Positions 35,626 through 46,267 of a stretch of DNA of 64,000 bases are shown one piece after another. The notes under the pieces were generated by a model. That model was not told where the DNA came from. It was given only the letters and a program-made list of their open reading frames with translations, and did not search any database. How positions within the stretch are numbered: the first letter of the stretch is position 1; each line of letters starts with the position of its first letter. The translations under genes were made by a program, and so were the position numbers. Origin of the DNA: Lunularia cruciata (taxonomy: Eukaryota; Streptophyta; Marchantiopsida; Lunulariales; Lunulariaceae); NCBI GenBank assembly GCA_948567375.1, contig OX419755.1, positions 1,741,001-1,805,000 of the forward strand. Direction: 5' to 3'.

Positions 35626-36373
35626 TGTAATACCAATGGTTAGCCATATGATCTAGATGTGAAATTAGGTTTGGTTACATCTAAAATGATGTTATACATG
35701 ATGGTCAAAATAGATCAGATAGAAATATCACCAAAAGAGTACTTCTACTAATAGGACAGAAACCGAAATAGACTTGAGAACCTTAAAACCAATAGCTAGA
35801 CATATGATTTAAAGGTGAGAATTGGTTTGGTAACATTTGGAAGGATGTTACACATGATGGACTAAACAGATCAAAGAGAGGTATCACCAAAAGGGGACTT
35901 CTACTAATAGAGTAGGAATCGAAATATGCCTCAAATCTTTGAAGGCAATTTCGGAGGCCTAAACGGATGAATTAGGCCTCGAAAATGTGCAGATTCCCCC
36001 CCCCCCCCAACCAATGGAGGAAAGGCTGGCCTTCCCTCCTCCCTGGTTTGTCTCGTCGAGAGCTTTCCAACGGTACCTTACTCATGTGATTCTGAGATTC
36101 CTACAGGAAGATTCCCTAAAAGATTCCCTCCAGTCAAAGCTCGTTTGACCAACCAGATAGGACCTAGACCAGATAGGTCACCCATCCAAGTAAGTAATCC
36201 AAGGGTGGAGCTTGCTGACATGTCACCTATCTGTGTCCCTAATCCTATGGTGGAGCTTCCTTGGAGGAGATCCTCTTTGTCTATATAATAAAGAGAAGGT
36301 GCTCCCTTGGGGCATCGAATGTTTGAGTGTGCAATCTGTGTTTTCTCTCTTCTCTTGTCCTCGGAGTATTACA
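35626..36373 (+). repeat. Element C 5' LTR
   Basis: 748 bp, TG...CA ends with short inverted termini TGTAATAC/GTATTACA. It holds a run of 13 C (35996-36008; 11 C in the 3' LTR) and a TATA box, TATATAATA, at about 36282-36290. The transcription start is therefore probably shortly after 36300. Confidence 0.95.
36282..36290 (+). promoter_or_regulatory. TATA box of element C
   Basis: TATATAATA lies about 85 bp before the end of the LTR, the usual place for a retrotransposon core promoter. The 3' LTR has the same motif near 41414. Confidence 0.65.
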
Positions 36374-36374
36374 A

Positions 36375-36386
36375 TGGTATCAGAGC
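36375..36386 (+). other. Primer-binding site of element C
   Basis: TGGTATCAGAGC starts one base after the LTR. It matches the canonical initiator-tRNA-Met primer site of plant retrotransposons. Confidence 0.92.
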
Positions 36387-36976
36387 GAGTGTTCTAGTCC
36401 AAGAGAGTGGATCACCCCTCTTGGAATAGCACGAACTACTAAAACTGAGTAATTTGAGGTGGAGAACAGAGAGTAATCGCTAGACTTAGGAAGGAGTTTA
36501 GAGAGTGGATGGGATGGATGCGCCGGGGGGATAATTTACCGCACCTAGCTTTCCATTCTCAAACCCATTCCACATCAAGGTTATGTACATCTAATGTGAG
36601 CAGATGAGAGTATCGCTAGTTTATCACTTTGGTGTGGAATTCATGGACAGAGTGATGAACTCACCAAACTCGGTGATTCTACCTGTGGTGATATATGACA
36701 GAGAGTGGGATTTGACGATCTACATTCTATTATGATAAAATGGATATGAATGTCCCAAATCCTCTCCCTTTCAACACTCAAGTAGAAATCCGTTATGTAG
36801 TGAGGCCAAAAGTGATGTTTAGAGATTTTGTGGTTAGGAATTTTGGTGAGGAGTATTATCAAAAAGTGATAGCTTTTGAGGTCCCAATGGTAGTTCAGAT
36901 AGTTTGTGCGCCTTCCAGAGTGATTATATTGACTCTGTATTGAAGTAGACGTTAGCAATTGGGTGTTGCAGGAACC

Positions 36977-37870
36977 ATGGATCCGCAGTTGCAAAAGCTG
37001 GTGCAAGGAATGCAAGGGATGTTGAATGAATTTCAAGAGATTAAGATGACCATGGAGACATTGCAAAGTCAAGTGCAGATCCTCAGGAACAATCAAGCCA
37101 TGCAAGAAGAAGAGCCGTCTCAAAACCCAGTACTTGCAACTGAAGTACTTGGAGAGGCACCCGTGCCTACGAACCCTATCAACGATGAAGCCACATTGCT
37201 ACTCCGGATGAAGAAGACCTGCAACATCGAGCCTTACAAGGGGCAGCGTACGATGAGAGTAGTGGAGAATTGGATCTCGAGAATGAATCAATATTTTTGA
37301 TTGTTCTCAACAGAGATCACAAAGCATGCTGCAGGCATGTTTGCATGTGGGTACTTGACCAATAAAGCCCTCACATGGTATGATGCTTGGGAACAATCCA
37401 TGCTGGCAGAGAGAAGGGAGGTCACATGGACAGCAATGCAAGAAGGACTGCTCAAGAATTTCCAATCGGTGAATTCTATACAGATGGCTCGAACCCGACT
37501 ATGGGGATTGAGACAGAAGAATAGCGTACAAGAGTATGTGGAGGCATTTCTGGATCTACAAGTCGCAATTACCGACATGAGTCCAGTAGAGGCTCTCAAC
37601 AATTTTGAACGAGGGTTGAAAGAGCGGATTCGCCAAGAAGTCATGGTGCAAAACCCTCGCACGGTATTTGAAGCTATTGCTTGTGCGCTCCATGGACTCT
37701 ATTACAACTCTATGGTGGATTGGAGGAAGAAAGTAGTGAGAACCCACCAATGGTCAATCATTGGGGTTAAAGAAAAATCACACATGCAGAAACTGCCTCT
37801 ATATGTCGTAGGGACGGAAACTGTCTGTAAGGCCGATAGATGTTTTATGGGTCTAATAAGAGAAGTCTAG
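36977..37870 (+). pseudogene. Element C gag (capsid part only)
   Basis: I place the start at the ATG of MDPQLQKLVQGMQG. A coiled-coil-like N-terminus leads into the retrotransposon gag domain (PF03732-like): VENWISRMNQYF, stop, LFSTEITKHAAGMFACGY, LTWYDAWEQ, WTAMQEGLLKNF and RLWGLRQKNSVQEYVEAF. The TGA at 37298 sits where an Arg (CGA) would suit. No CCHC knuckle follows; after about 37690 the sequence passes to a short unrelated-looking linker and a TAG at 37868, then straight to the pre-RT segment. The nucleocapsid and protease were lost in frame. Confidence 0.88.
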
Positions 37871-39355
37871 AGTGCACAACTCGATGGACAAATTCCTGAG
37901 AAATTAAAGGATGTGGTGGATGAGCTTCAAGATGTTTTTCCCGATGATCTACCCTCAAGATTACCACCAAAAAGGTGAGTCGATCACAAAATTGAGACAC
38001 TTTTGGGGAAGACGCCTCCTTGTAAGGCCCCATATTGCCTATCACCTCATGAGTTGGAGGAGTGTAAGACTCAAATTGAGGAGATGCTGCAAAAAGGGTT
38101 CATCCAACCTAGCGTATCACCATATGGGGCCCTTGTCTTGTTTGTGAAGAAGAAGGATGGTACAATGCGCATGTGTATTGACTATCGGGGTCTCAATCAA
38201 CAAACAATAAAGAACAAATACCCCTTACCTCGCATGGATGACCTGTTTGATCAACTCCATGGAGCGAGATACTTCACCAAACTGGACTTGCGGAGCGGTT
38301 ACAATCAAATCCGAATTGCAGAGGAGGATGTGTACAAAATTGCCTTTTGAACCAGGTATGGCCATTTTGAGTATCTTGTGATGCCTTTTGGCCTCACCAA
38401 TGCACCTGTCACTTTCATGAGTCTAATGAATGACATATTTTGTCCATACTTGGATAAGTCTATTATCGTCTTCTTGGATAATATCTTAGTATATAGTAGC
38501 ACGATGATAGAACACAAACAACATCTACGAGAGGTCCTCCAGATTCTAAGACAGAATCAATTGTACGCCAAAATCTCAAAGTGTGAGTTTGGCAAGTTTG
38601 AAGTAGACTACTTAGGGCATAGAGTAAGTGCAAAGGGCATTCAAGTTTTGACAAATAAAATAGAGGTCATTCAAAAATGGAGTGCCCCAGAAGATCAGAC
38701 TCAACTTAAGAGCTTCTTGGGGTTGACGGGATTCTATCATAGATTTGTCAAGGACTTCTCCAAGGTTGCACAACCTTTAATGGCACTACTTGGCAAGAGG
38801 AAGAAGTGGACATGGGGAACTACACAAGAGTTGGCCTTTCAAGAATTGAAGGCCGCCTTGCTACATGCACTAATCTTGAAGTGGTATGACCCAAAACGTC
38901 CAATCAAGTTAGCTACGGATGCATCAAGCGTAGCAATAGGAGCAGTCCTACAACAAGAGTGGCATGACAGATGGCATCTAATTGCATATTTCTCTCAAAA
39001 GTTGTTACCGGCAGAGCGCAACTACCACACCACAGAAGGAGAAGAGCTGGCCATCGTTCTAGTAACCAAGCATTGGAAGCACTACCTGGGCGAGAAGGCA
39101 TTTGTAGTAGAGACAGACCACAAACCTCTAGTCTACCTCGAGACGCAGAAGGATCTATCTCGTCGCCAAATTTGGTGGGCAGAGTGGCGACAACGCTTCA
39201 ACATGACAATCACCTACGTGGAAGGTAAGAAGCAACTTGCAGATGCATTCACCCGCATGCCAATGGCCAACAACTTGGCGATAGAGGTTAAGATTAACCC
39301 TGAATTTTGGCAAGAGATTCTAGCTGCTACAAAAACTGATCCATAGATTGTATGA
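37871..39355 (+). pseudogene. Element C reverse transcriptase and RNase H
   Basis: It starts with the pre-RT segment (DVVDELQDVFPDDLP). The RT blocks are [55 protein letters not shown] (motif A Asp kept) and [13 protein letters not shown], then [10 protein letters not shown] at 38471-38482, where the second catalytic Asp is Asn. [16 protein letters not shown] ends RT. RNase H keeps its acids: [25 protein letters not shown] and LADAFTRMP. In-frame stops: TGA 37975, TGA 38348, TAG 39344, TGA 39353. The FLDN change alone should abolish polymerase activity. Confidence 0.92.
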
Positions 39356-40747
39356 GTGCAATCGTCCAAAGGTGTCACCAGCACCCAAGGACTCACCTTT
39401 TGGGAGGGCCAATTGTGGATCCCAAATGTCCCAGAATTACGCACCACCATTCTAGCGGAATGTCATGATTTGGCCATTGCAGCTCATGTTGGAGTGGACA
39501 AGACCTTGGAGGCAGTCAAGCGCCATTACTATTGGCCCAAGATGAGCAATGACGTGATGGACTATGTGCGTAGCTGCCTACTTTGTCAACAGAACAAAGC
39601 TTCTAATCAAGCTCCTACAGGGCTCCTTCAACCTCTTCCCACTCCTACCCAACATTGGGAACAAGTGAGTATGGATCTCGTTTATGAATTACCCAAGACC
39701 ACCTCAGGGTTTGACTCCATTGAGGTCTTTGTGGACTGGCTCAGCAAAATGATTCATGCCCGCCCTACCACCAAGGAGGTGACCGCTCCACAACTAGCTC
39801 AACTATACTTAGATGCAGTCTTTGCTCACCATGGCTTGTCTAGAGTACTCATCACCGATAGAGGCACCCAATTCACCAGTTTGTTTTGGCAAACACTCTT
39901 TGGTTTCTTCAAAACCAAGTTGGCCATGTCTACAGCTTACCACCCACAAATAGATGGCCAAACAGAGTGGGCTAATTGCATGATTGAAGACATGTTACGC
40001 GGCTTCACCTTAGAAGAGCAAGAGAGGTGGGACACCCTACTACCGTTGGTGGAATTTGCTTACAACAATTCAGTGAATGCCTCCACCCAGGTCACTCCAT
40101 TCTTCCTCATGTATGGTGAGCATCCCTTCACACCTTCTAGCTTGATGAAGATCCGTCCAGTGACTACCTAGGTTGATGCAGTCAACACATTTGTTTCTAG
40201 AATCCAACAAGGTGTGGAGAGCGCCAAGCACAGGTTACAGATTGCGCAAAATCGACAAAAACAGTATGCTGATGCACACCGTAGGCACATGGAGTTCAAT
40301 GTTGGGGATCAAGTGTGGCTATCGACAACCAACCTCACATTAGTTGGATCTCAGAAGCTCAGACCTCGTTTTATTGGGTCTTTCTCGATTCTTCGTCGCA
40401 TCGGCGCTGTGGCCTATCACCTTGAGCTACCACCACACATGAAGATCCATCCACTGTTCCATGTCTCCCTATTATGCAGATATGCTCCCCGATCAGGCCA
40501 AGGTACTTCCACACAGGACATTCGACCTTGTCCGACAGTCATTGATGGCATAGAGGAATATGAAGTGGAGCGGATTCTCCAAAAGCGCATGCGTGGTACT
40601 CACCATCCGCGGGTGGAATATCTAGTACAATGGAAAGGTTTCCCCCTCTATGAAGTGACCTGGGAACCCGCTGCCAATTTGGCACATGCACCGGTGTTGG
40701 TGCAAGCATTTGAGCAACAATTGCACAACGAGGACGTTGCATCTTAA
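39356..40747 (+). pseudogene. Element C integrase with chromodomain
   Basis: Zinc module H-H-C-C: CHDLAIAAHVG and CLLC (about 39460-39590). The catalytic triad is complete: SMDLVY, LITDRG and GQTEW, with 35 residues between the second Asp and the Glu. The last third, after a TAG at 40169-40171, has the GPY/F region (FNVGDQVWLST, LRPRFIGSFSIL) and a chromodomain at 40556-40687 (EYEVERIL, VEYLVQWKGFP, VTWEPAANL). Chromodomain-tailed integrase defines chromoviruses and targets H3K9-methylated chromatin in characterised members. Apart from the one stop, this part looks well preserved. Confidence 0.93.
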
Positions 40748-40760
40748 AAGGAGGGAGGTC
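40746..40760 (+). other. Polypurine tract of element C
   Basis: AAAAGGAGGGAGGTC lies directly before the 3' LTR start TGTAATACC, overlapping the gag-pol stop codon region. Confidence 0.9.
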
Positions 40761-41505
40761 TGTAATACCAAGGGTTAGCCATATGATCTAGATGTGAAAT
40801 TAGGTTTGGTAACATCTAGAATGATGTTATACATGATGGTCAAAATAGATCAGATAGAAGTATCACCAAAAGAGTACTTCTACTAATAGGGCAGAAACCG
40901 AAAAAGACTTGAGAACCTTAAAACCAATAGCTAGATATATGATTTAAAGGTGAGAATTGGTTTGGTAACATTGGAAGGATGTTACACATGATGGACTAAA
41001 TAGATCAGAAAGAGGTATCACCAAAAGGGGACTTCTACTAATAGAGTAGGAATCGAAATATGCCTCAAATCTTTGAAGGCAATTTCGGAGGCCTAAACGG
41101 ATGAATTAGGCCTCGAAAATGTGCAAATTCCCCCCCCCCCAACCAATGGAGGAAAGGCTGGCCTTCCCTCCTCCCTGGTTTGTCTCGTTGAGAGCTTTCC
41201 AACGGTACCTTACTCATGTGATTCTGAGATTCCTACAGGAAGATTCCCTAAAAGATTCCCTCCAGTCAAAGCTCGTTTGACCAACCAGATAGGACCTAGA
41301 CCAGACAGGTCACCCATCCAAGTAAGTAATCCAAGGGTGGAGCTTGCTGACATGTCACCTATCTGTGTCCCTAATCCTATGGTGGAGCTTCCTTGGAGGA
41401 GATCCTCTTTGTCTATATAATAAAGAGAAGGTGCTCCCTTGGGGCATCAAATATTTGAGTGTGCAATCTGTGTTTTCTCTCTTCTTTTGTCCTCGGAGTA
41501 TTACA
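40761..41505 (+). repeat. Element C 3' LTR
   Basis: 745 bp, nearly identical to the 5' LTR. The length difference is explained by two fewer C in the C-run and one T missing in CATTGGAAGG. It is followed by the CAAAT target duplication. Confidence 0.95.
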
Positions 41506-41960
41506 CAAATGGATATTCTTACTTACCTTATCCACAAACACCACAATTATTGTGTGACCTTGCTTTGTCTTGGGTAAGGAGGATGGTTGAAGACATTGTC
41601 AAAGTAGATTTAAGCTCACATGTTCCCATCAAGCACATGGGATAAGAAGTGGTTGAAGGAGGCTACTTGGTTTCAAGTTGCTAGCCTTGTTGCATTTGCA
41701 ACTCTCACAAGATAAGGGAAACCCTTGAACATCTTGTGCCATATTGAGCTACCACCATTGGCATTGAAGGGTACCCAAGGTCTTGTCCACACCCATGTGA
41801 CTAGCGATTGGTAAGTCATGGGCTTCTTGAAGGTGCATAAGTCATAGATCTCTCTTGGCGTGAATATAGATCTGATTCCTATAGAATAGAAGGTCTTCCT
41901 CAAAAGGAAAGGTGCAGTATTCCTTATCATGTGCTACAAGACAATCTTGTACCATCTGAA
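41506..41960 (-). pseudogene. Element E integrase N-terminal half
   Basis: Minus-strand remnants of the zinc module and the start of the core. The plus strand at 41730-41960 encodes, in reverse, a decayed GH(L/G)G...YYW..M-type region in broken frames; the 85-codon frame at 41673-41930 is a neighbouring frame of it. The core continues on the far side of element C at 35620, which is how I know both halves belong together. Dead. Confidence 0.65.
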
Positions 41961-42299
41961 ACAAGGATCTTGTTGTAAAGATGTCCTAAACTTGATTTGG
42001 ACTTTTGAGTTGACTAACATTGACATAATTGCCATCATGATGAGAGGAAGAGACTTCAAATCAGTCCATTGTGACAGAGCATTGGAGATGACATAAACCC
42101 TACCAAGTTTGTACTCAATTTTGATATCAAATAATTATAGTTGTTCCTCCCATTGATGATGTCTACTCTTTGTGTGCTCCAAAGAGTAATATCTACAACA
42201 AGGATTTGTGATTGGTTTGCATGATCACTTGTTTCCCAAGAGATCATGCTTCCATAACTTGGTGGCATAAACCATTGATAGTTGTTCTTGATCTCAAGA

Positions 42300-43290
42300 A
42301 GAGTAATCCCTTTCTAAGGTATTTAGTCAGTGAGACAAAAAAGCAATGGGATGTAACCCATCTAGAAATTCTTATTGCAACATAACTACAATGGCAAAGT
42401 TAGAAGCATCAAAATCAAACACATAAGGTAATTGAGGATCATATGGTTGATGAATGGGTCTTGAAGACACCATATTTTCTAGTTTTTGAAATTCATCTTT
42501 GTGCTTGAAGGTCCATTAAAAGTTTGAGGTTTACCTCAAGAGGTCAATAATTTGTGCAACCACATGAGCATAATAGTGGATGAATTGTTGGAAAAAGCTT
42601 GCCAATCCATTAAATGCTTACATTTTTATGGTATGCTTTGGAGTAGGCCAATAAAAAATGGCCTTGATTTTCTCCTCTTCCATCATGATCCCCTCTAATG
42701 AGATCTTATGACCCAATGAAACTTCTTTCTACCAAAATGCACACTTCTTTTGACATAGTCATCTTAAGACTTCTCACATGCAATTTTCATGTTTTATCTT
42801 TGTCTTGCTATAGATAAGAATATTATCCAAGAACATCATCATGTACCTATCCAACACTCAATGAATTTGATCCATGAAAATTTTTGGAGTATTTGAGAGC
42901 CCATAAGGTAGAACTCTCTATTCAAAATGCCCATACCTTTTGCAAAAGGTAGTCTTTTGCACATCCTCCTTATTAATGGGAATTTTCCAATAGCCGCTTT
43001 GTAGATCTAACTCAGAGAAATATCATACATCACTCAACTGATCAAGCAAGTCATCAATTTGAGACAAGGGATATATATTCTTTACCATTTGTTTGTTGGT
43101 TATCAATACATAAGTGAATTTCTCCATCCTTCTTTAGAACAAAGAGTATTGGTGCTCCCTTTGAAGATGTATCGTGTTGTATGAAATCCTTCTCCAATAA
43201 CTCCATCAATTGTGGTCAAAGCCTATCCAACTCCTTTGGTGAGAGCCGATAGATTGGTCTACTCATTGGAGTACCTTTTGGCAATAACTC
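42300..43290 (-). pseudogene. Element E reverse transcriptase and RNase H
   Basis: From right to left: SRPIYRLSPKELDRL, ELLEKDFIQHDTSSKGAPILF and LKKDGEIHLCIDN (about 43085-43270); then MFLDNILIYSK at about 42815-42850, again with Asn for the second catalytic Asp; then KCAFW and KIKAIFYWPTPKHTIKM (about 42600-42750). RNase H begins PYDPQLPYVFDFDASNFAIV at about 42368-42440. Many stops. Closely parallel to element D. Confidence 0.82.
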
Positions 43291-43559
43291 AATCTTGAAG
43301 AGCAGACCATGATCAAAGGGTAATCCCTTTAGCAGATCATCCAAAAACACATCTGCAAACTCCTAAACTATTTGATCAATAATTCTTTGATGAAAATTTT
43401 GGGCCTCATTAAGTTCTTTATGCTCAATAGGCTTGATCCACACCAAAAAAGATTAGGCTTATCTACTTGCAAACCTTGCTCTATGGTTGCTTTATTGATA
43501 AAATTCTCATCTTGGGACTAATGGTTCTTAGGTGTCTCAGTAAAAGATGCTAGACAACC

Positions 43560-43960
43560 TAATTGGTATTACTTACCTTGGTGTTGTATTTGAATTTGTC
43601 ATCGGGTCCAGTAAAATTGAACCTTATAATGTTCAAGCCAAGGCATACCTAGAATGATACCATAGTGTGGAGGTGCCACTACAAATCTCACACAGTCCAA
43701 ATACTCCTTCCCAATCTCAAATATAACAAGATGTGAGTATGGAATGCAAAACTTTTTCTACCATCCACCATCATCAATCTTCTTCCAATTATTGACTTGA
43801 TAGAGATACTTAATTCCTTTGCTAATTGCATGACATGCAATTTTATGAACTCTTAGAATCAAACAAATCCAACCGCAATTAGATATCATATCTTGCAAGT
43901 GAAGCAAACTTGCATAAGACAAGCCTTCAATCCCATTAGAACTAATCAAGTTCCATGTAG
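43560..43960 (-). pseudogene. Element E protease remnant
   Basis: APPHYGIILGMPWLEHYKVQF at about 43610-43680 is the C-terminal ILGMxWL segment of gypsy aspartic proteases. The active-site DSG triplet is no longer clear; the 63-codon frame at 43758-43949 covers where it should be. Confidence 0.7.
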
Positions 43961-44041
43961 GTGGCTTGAGTTTTCCTATTGAGATTCCTTGTTTCCTTGA
44001 TCATTATGCTCCACAAACTTCATTTGGGTTATTTATTGGAG

Positions 44042-45100
44042 TCATCTATTGTTGAGAAGACATTCCGCAATGTGATGTCCAATTTGGCAACAATAAAAAC
44101 AACCACCATTTTGTTGAAATCTTTCCCTATCTATAGGGCCAAGTATTTTTTGTTGGATGGCATCAATCTCCATTGGTGCCAGCTCCTCCACCTGTGTGAC
44201 TATGTAGACATGTTTGATGAAGGTCAAGGTCAAGACTAAGTTGTTGAAACTAAGGAATCAAAGTGCTCAGCCAACTACAAGGCTTCTTCCAAGTCTTTGG
44301 ACTCCCACATAGTCACTTCAATTTGGTATGTGATTCAAGCCCTTCACAAATTGATCCCAAGTTTCACATTCTAATATATCAAGAATTTTCATTATGGTGA
44401 ATGGAATTGAATGATGTAGCCTCTTATAGAACCAATTTGCTTCAATTTTTTCAACCTATCTCATGCGGCTTGTGTAGCATTTATAGCTTAAAATGGCCCA
44501 ATTATTGTCTTTTGAATTCTTCCCATGTTGAGATTGGTACAAAAAATTGGTGTTCAACTTGTGCCACTTGGAATTGCTACCATGGGTTTGACATTCCATC
44601 CAATTGGCTTGAAGCCAAAAGAATCTATCTTTGTTCATCTTGAGGATTTGTAGCTTCAAAATATCATTCACAATCAAACACAAAATTCTCCACTACCCTT
44701 GGGAGGTTCTTGCCTTTAAATACCTTGGACTTTGGAAATCAGATTTATTCTTCTCCTTCTTGAAATAGAGATCTCTCTATATGCTCTTGTCGTTGATGAT
44801 CTTGTTCTTCCACTAGGTGAGTAAGGTGCTCAATTTTTTGCTTCATGGCAATGATAACTTTGGGCATTACATGGTTGCTACTCTATCAAGCTACCTACAA
44901 TTTATCCAAGATAACATGTAGATGCAACACATCCACCATTCCACATAAGTTGCAATCAAAAGTACCAAGCATTCATCAAACAAGGTGATTGTATTGAAAA
45001 AAATTTGCCAAAGTATGAGATGATGAACTGCATGGAATTATGCTTGGGTACTATATGGACATAAAAATTCTAATGTTTTGGTGGAAATGGATTTGGTAGT
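44042..45100 (-). pseudogene. Element E gag with zinc knuckle
   Basis: A canonical CX2CX4HX4C knuckle, CFYCCQIGHHIAEC, is at 44060-44101. Upstream (higher coordinates) the gag domain is readable in broken frames: WDQFVKGLNHIPN at about 44320-44370 and LAEHFDSLVSTT at about 44230-44275. The shadow frames at 44401-44683 lie within it. Stops throughout. Confidence 0.78.
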
Positions 45101-45126
45101 CTATAAATTCCATCCATCATATTCCT

Positions 45127-45138
45127 ACTTTGATACCA
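45127..45138 (-). other. Primer-binding site of element E
   Basis: Minus-strand TGGTATCAAAGT begins two bases after the LTR end (...GGTATTTTGCA). It is the same variant as in element D and close to the initiator-tRNA-Met site. Confidence 0.8.
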
Positions 45139-45139
45139 A

Positions 45140-45636
45140 TGCAAAATACCAAAGAAAGAAATAGAAGCATGGAATATCGGAGTGAAAAGATCACATTGGG
45201 ACTCTTGAATAAAAGAAACTCCAAATGCCTAGCACGAGCTTGGGCTTTGGTATTTATAAAGAACATACAACGCTCTTGAGAAGCTTCTTAAAACCCAGTT
45301 TCTTGGAGTGCAAGCCAAGTTAATCTAGAAGCTTCTTAAGAAGCTTCCTTTTAGAAGTTGTCTACTTGGCATATAAGCTAAGCTAGTTGGGAAGCTTCCC
45401 AAGAAGCATCCTTGTAGAAGTCATCTATTAGGCATGCAAGCTAAGCTAATTGGGAAATTTTCCAAGATGATTTCTCCTAGAAGTCACCACTTGGCATGCA
45501 CATTACCGTATACTTGGAAGGTACCAAGTAGCTTCCTAGATGCTTCTAGAATATTTTTTGTAATTCTTGGCTAATTTGTCCTACTTGATACTTTGTTAGT
45601 CTTGACTAACTCATTAGTAAACTCCATATTGTTCCA
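45140..45636 (-). repeat. Element E 5' LTR
   Basis: About 497 bp. On the minus strand it starts TGGAACAATATGGAGTTTAC and ends TATTTTGCA. It carries several AAGCTT-centred palindromes and a TATAAATA box near 45257. It pairs with the split 3' LTR at 26174-26310 plus 34346-34617. Confidence 0.85.
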
Positions 45637-45865
45637 AGATTTTTGTTGCAACCAAGTGTAAGTCACTCATGCTTATACTTCATCAAATAGATTGAGCTTT
45701 AGAATTAAAATAGGCAAGTGAATTACCTTGGGATATACTCTTATTCTACTTGGATCACCTTTTTGATGTAGTTAGGAATTTTCCACCAGCTAAACCTCCA
45801 CAACTATTTGCAAGTTTGAAGATTCCATGCTTACTAGGAAGTCATTAACTAGTAATGAAGGAATA

Positions 45866-46267
45866 TGGAATAATATGGAGTTAGTAGAAGCTAAATATAG
45901 CATATAGGAGGTAGAACTAGAATATATTTAGAAAATTTTAATAAGCATGCAAGAAGATTCTTGGTGAGAAGCTTCTAGGAAGTTTTTAAGGATTGAGTAA
46001 CTTGCATGCCAAGTTGACAACTAGCTTAGCTTTATGCCAAGTAATAGATTGCTTAGATTGCATACCAAGTAAACATTCAGCTTGGCTTGCACTCCAAGAA
46101 AAGTGGTTTCTAGAAACAACCATCCTTGGAAGCTTTTGGGGAGTCTTGTACTTAGGTTACCTATAAATATCAAACCCCAAGCTCAAGCTAGGCATTTGGA
46201 ATTTCACTTAATTGAGAGTTTCCAATATGATCTTCCATTCTACTTTTTCTCTCCTTGGTCTTTTACA
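45866..46267 (+). repeat. Solo LTR of the D/E chromovirus family
   Basis: Starts TGGAATAATATGGAGTTAG and ends GGTCTTTTACA, 402 bp, plus orientation. It includes CTATAAATATC (promoter-like) at about 46160 and GATTGAGTAACTTG, shared with the D LTR. No primer site follows, so it is a solo or truncated LTR. I found no clear target duplication. Confidence 0.8.

Larger units (their letters stand above)
35626..41505 (+). mobile_element. Element C: young chromovirus, complete ends
   Basis: Full-length LTR retrotransposon of 5,880 bp with perfect 5-bp target duplication CAAAT (35621-35625 and 41506-41510). The LTRs (748 and 745 bp) begin TGTAATAC and end GTATTACA; by eye they differ at about 16 substitutions plus two small length changes. 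Primer site and purine tract are in place. One reading frame runs from the gag ATG at 36977 to 40747 without a frameshift, broken by seven stops (TGA at 37298, 37975, 38348, 39353; TAG at 37868, 39344, 40169). The zinc knuckle and protease are missing, so it is shorter than a usual chromovirus. It interrupts element E's integrase. Confidence 0.95.
26174..45636 (-). mobile_element. Element E: old chromovirus hosting nested insertions B and C
   Basis: Element E's own sequence is in three pieces: 26174-26310, 34346-35625 and 41506-45636. Joined, they give a minus-strand chromovirus: 5' LTR 45140-45636, primer site, gag with zinc knuckle, protease, RT, RNase H, integrase, chromodomain, purine tract and 3' LTR. 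Element B sits inside the 3' LTR and element C inside the integrase. The integrase reading runs across the C insertion site, and the LTR reading runs across B. Many stops make it inactive. Confidence 0.85.

Noticed and set aside
35996-36008. C-run as a possible sequencing gap or polypurine tract
   Set aside because: It is inside both LTRs of element C (13 and 11 C) and so is part of the LTR; the true purine tract is at 40746-40760.
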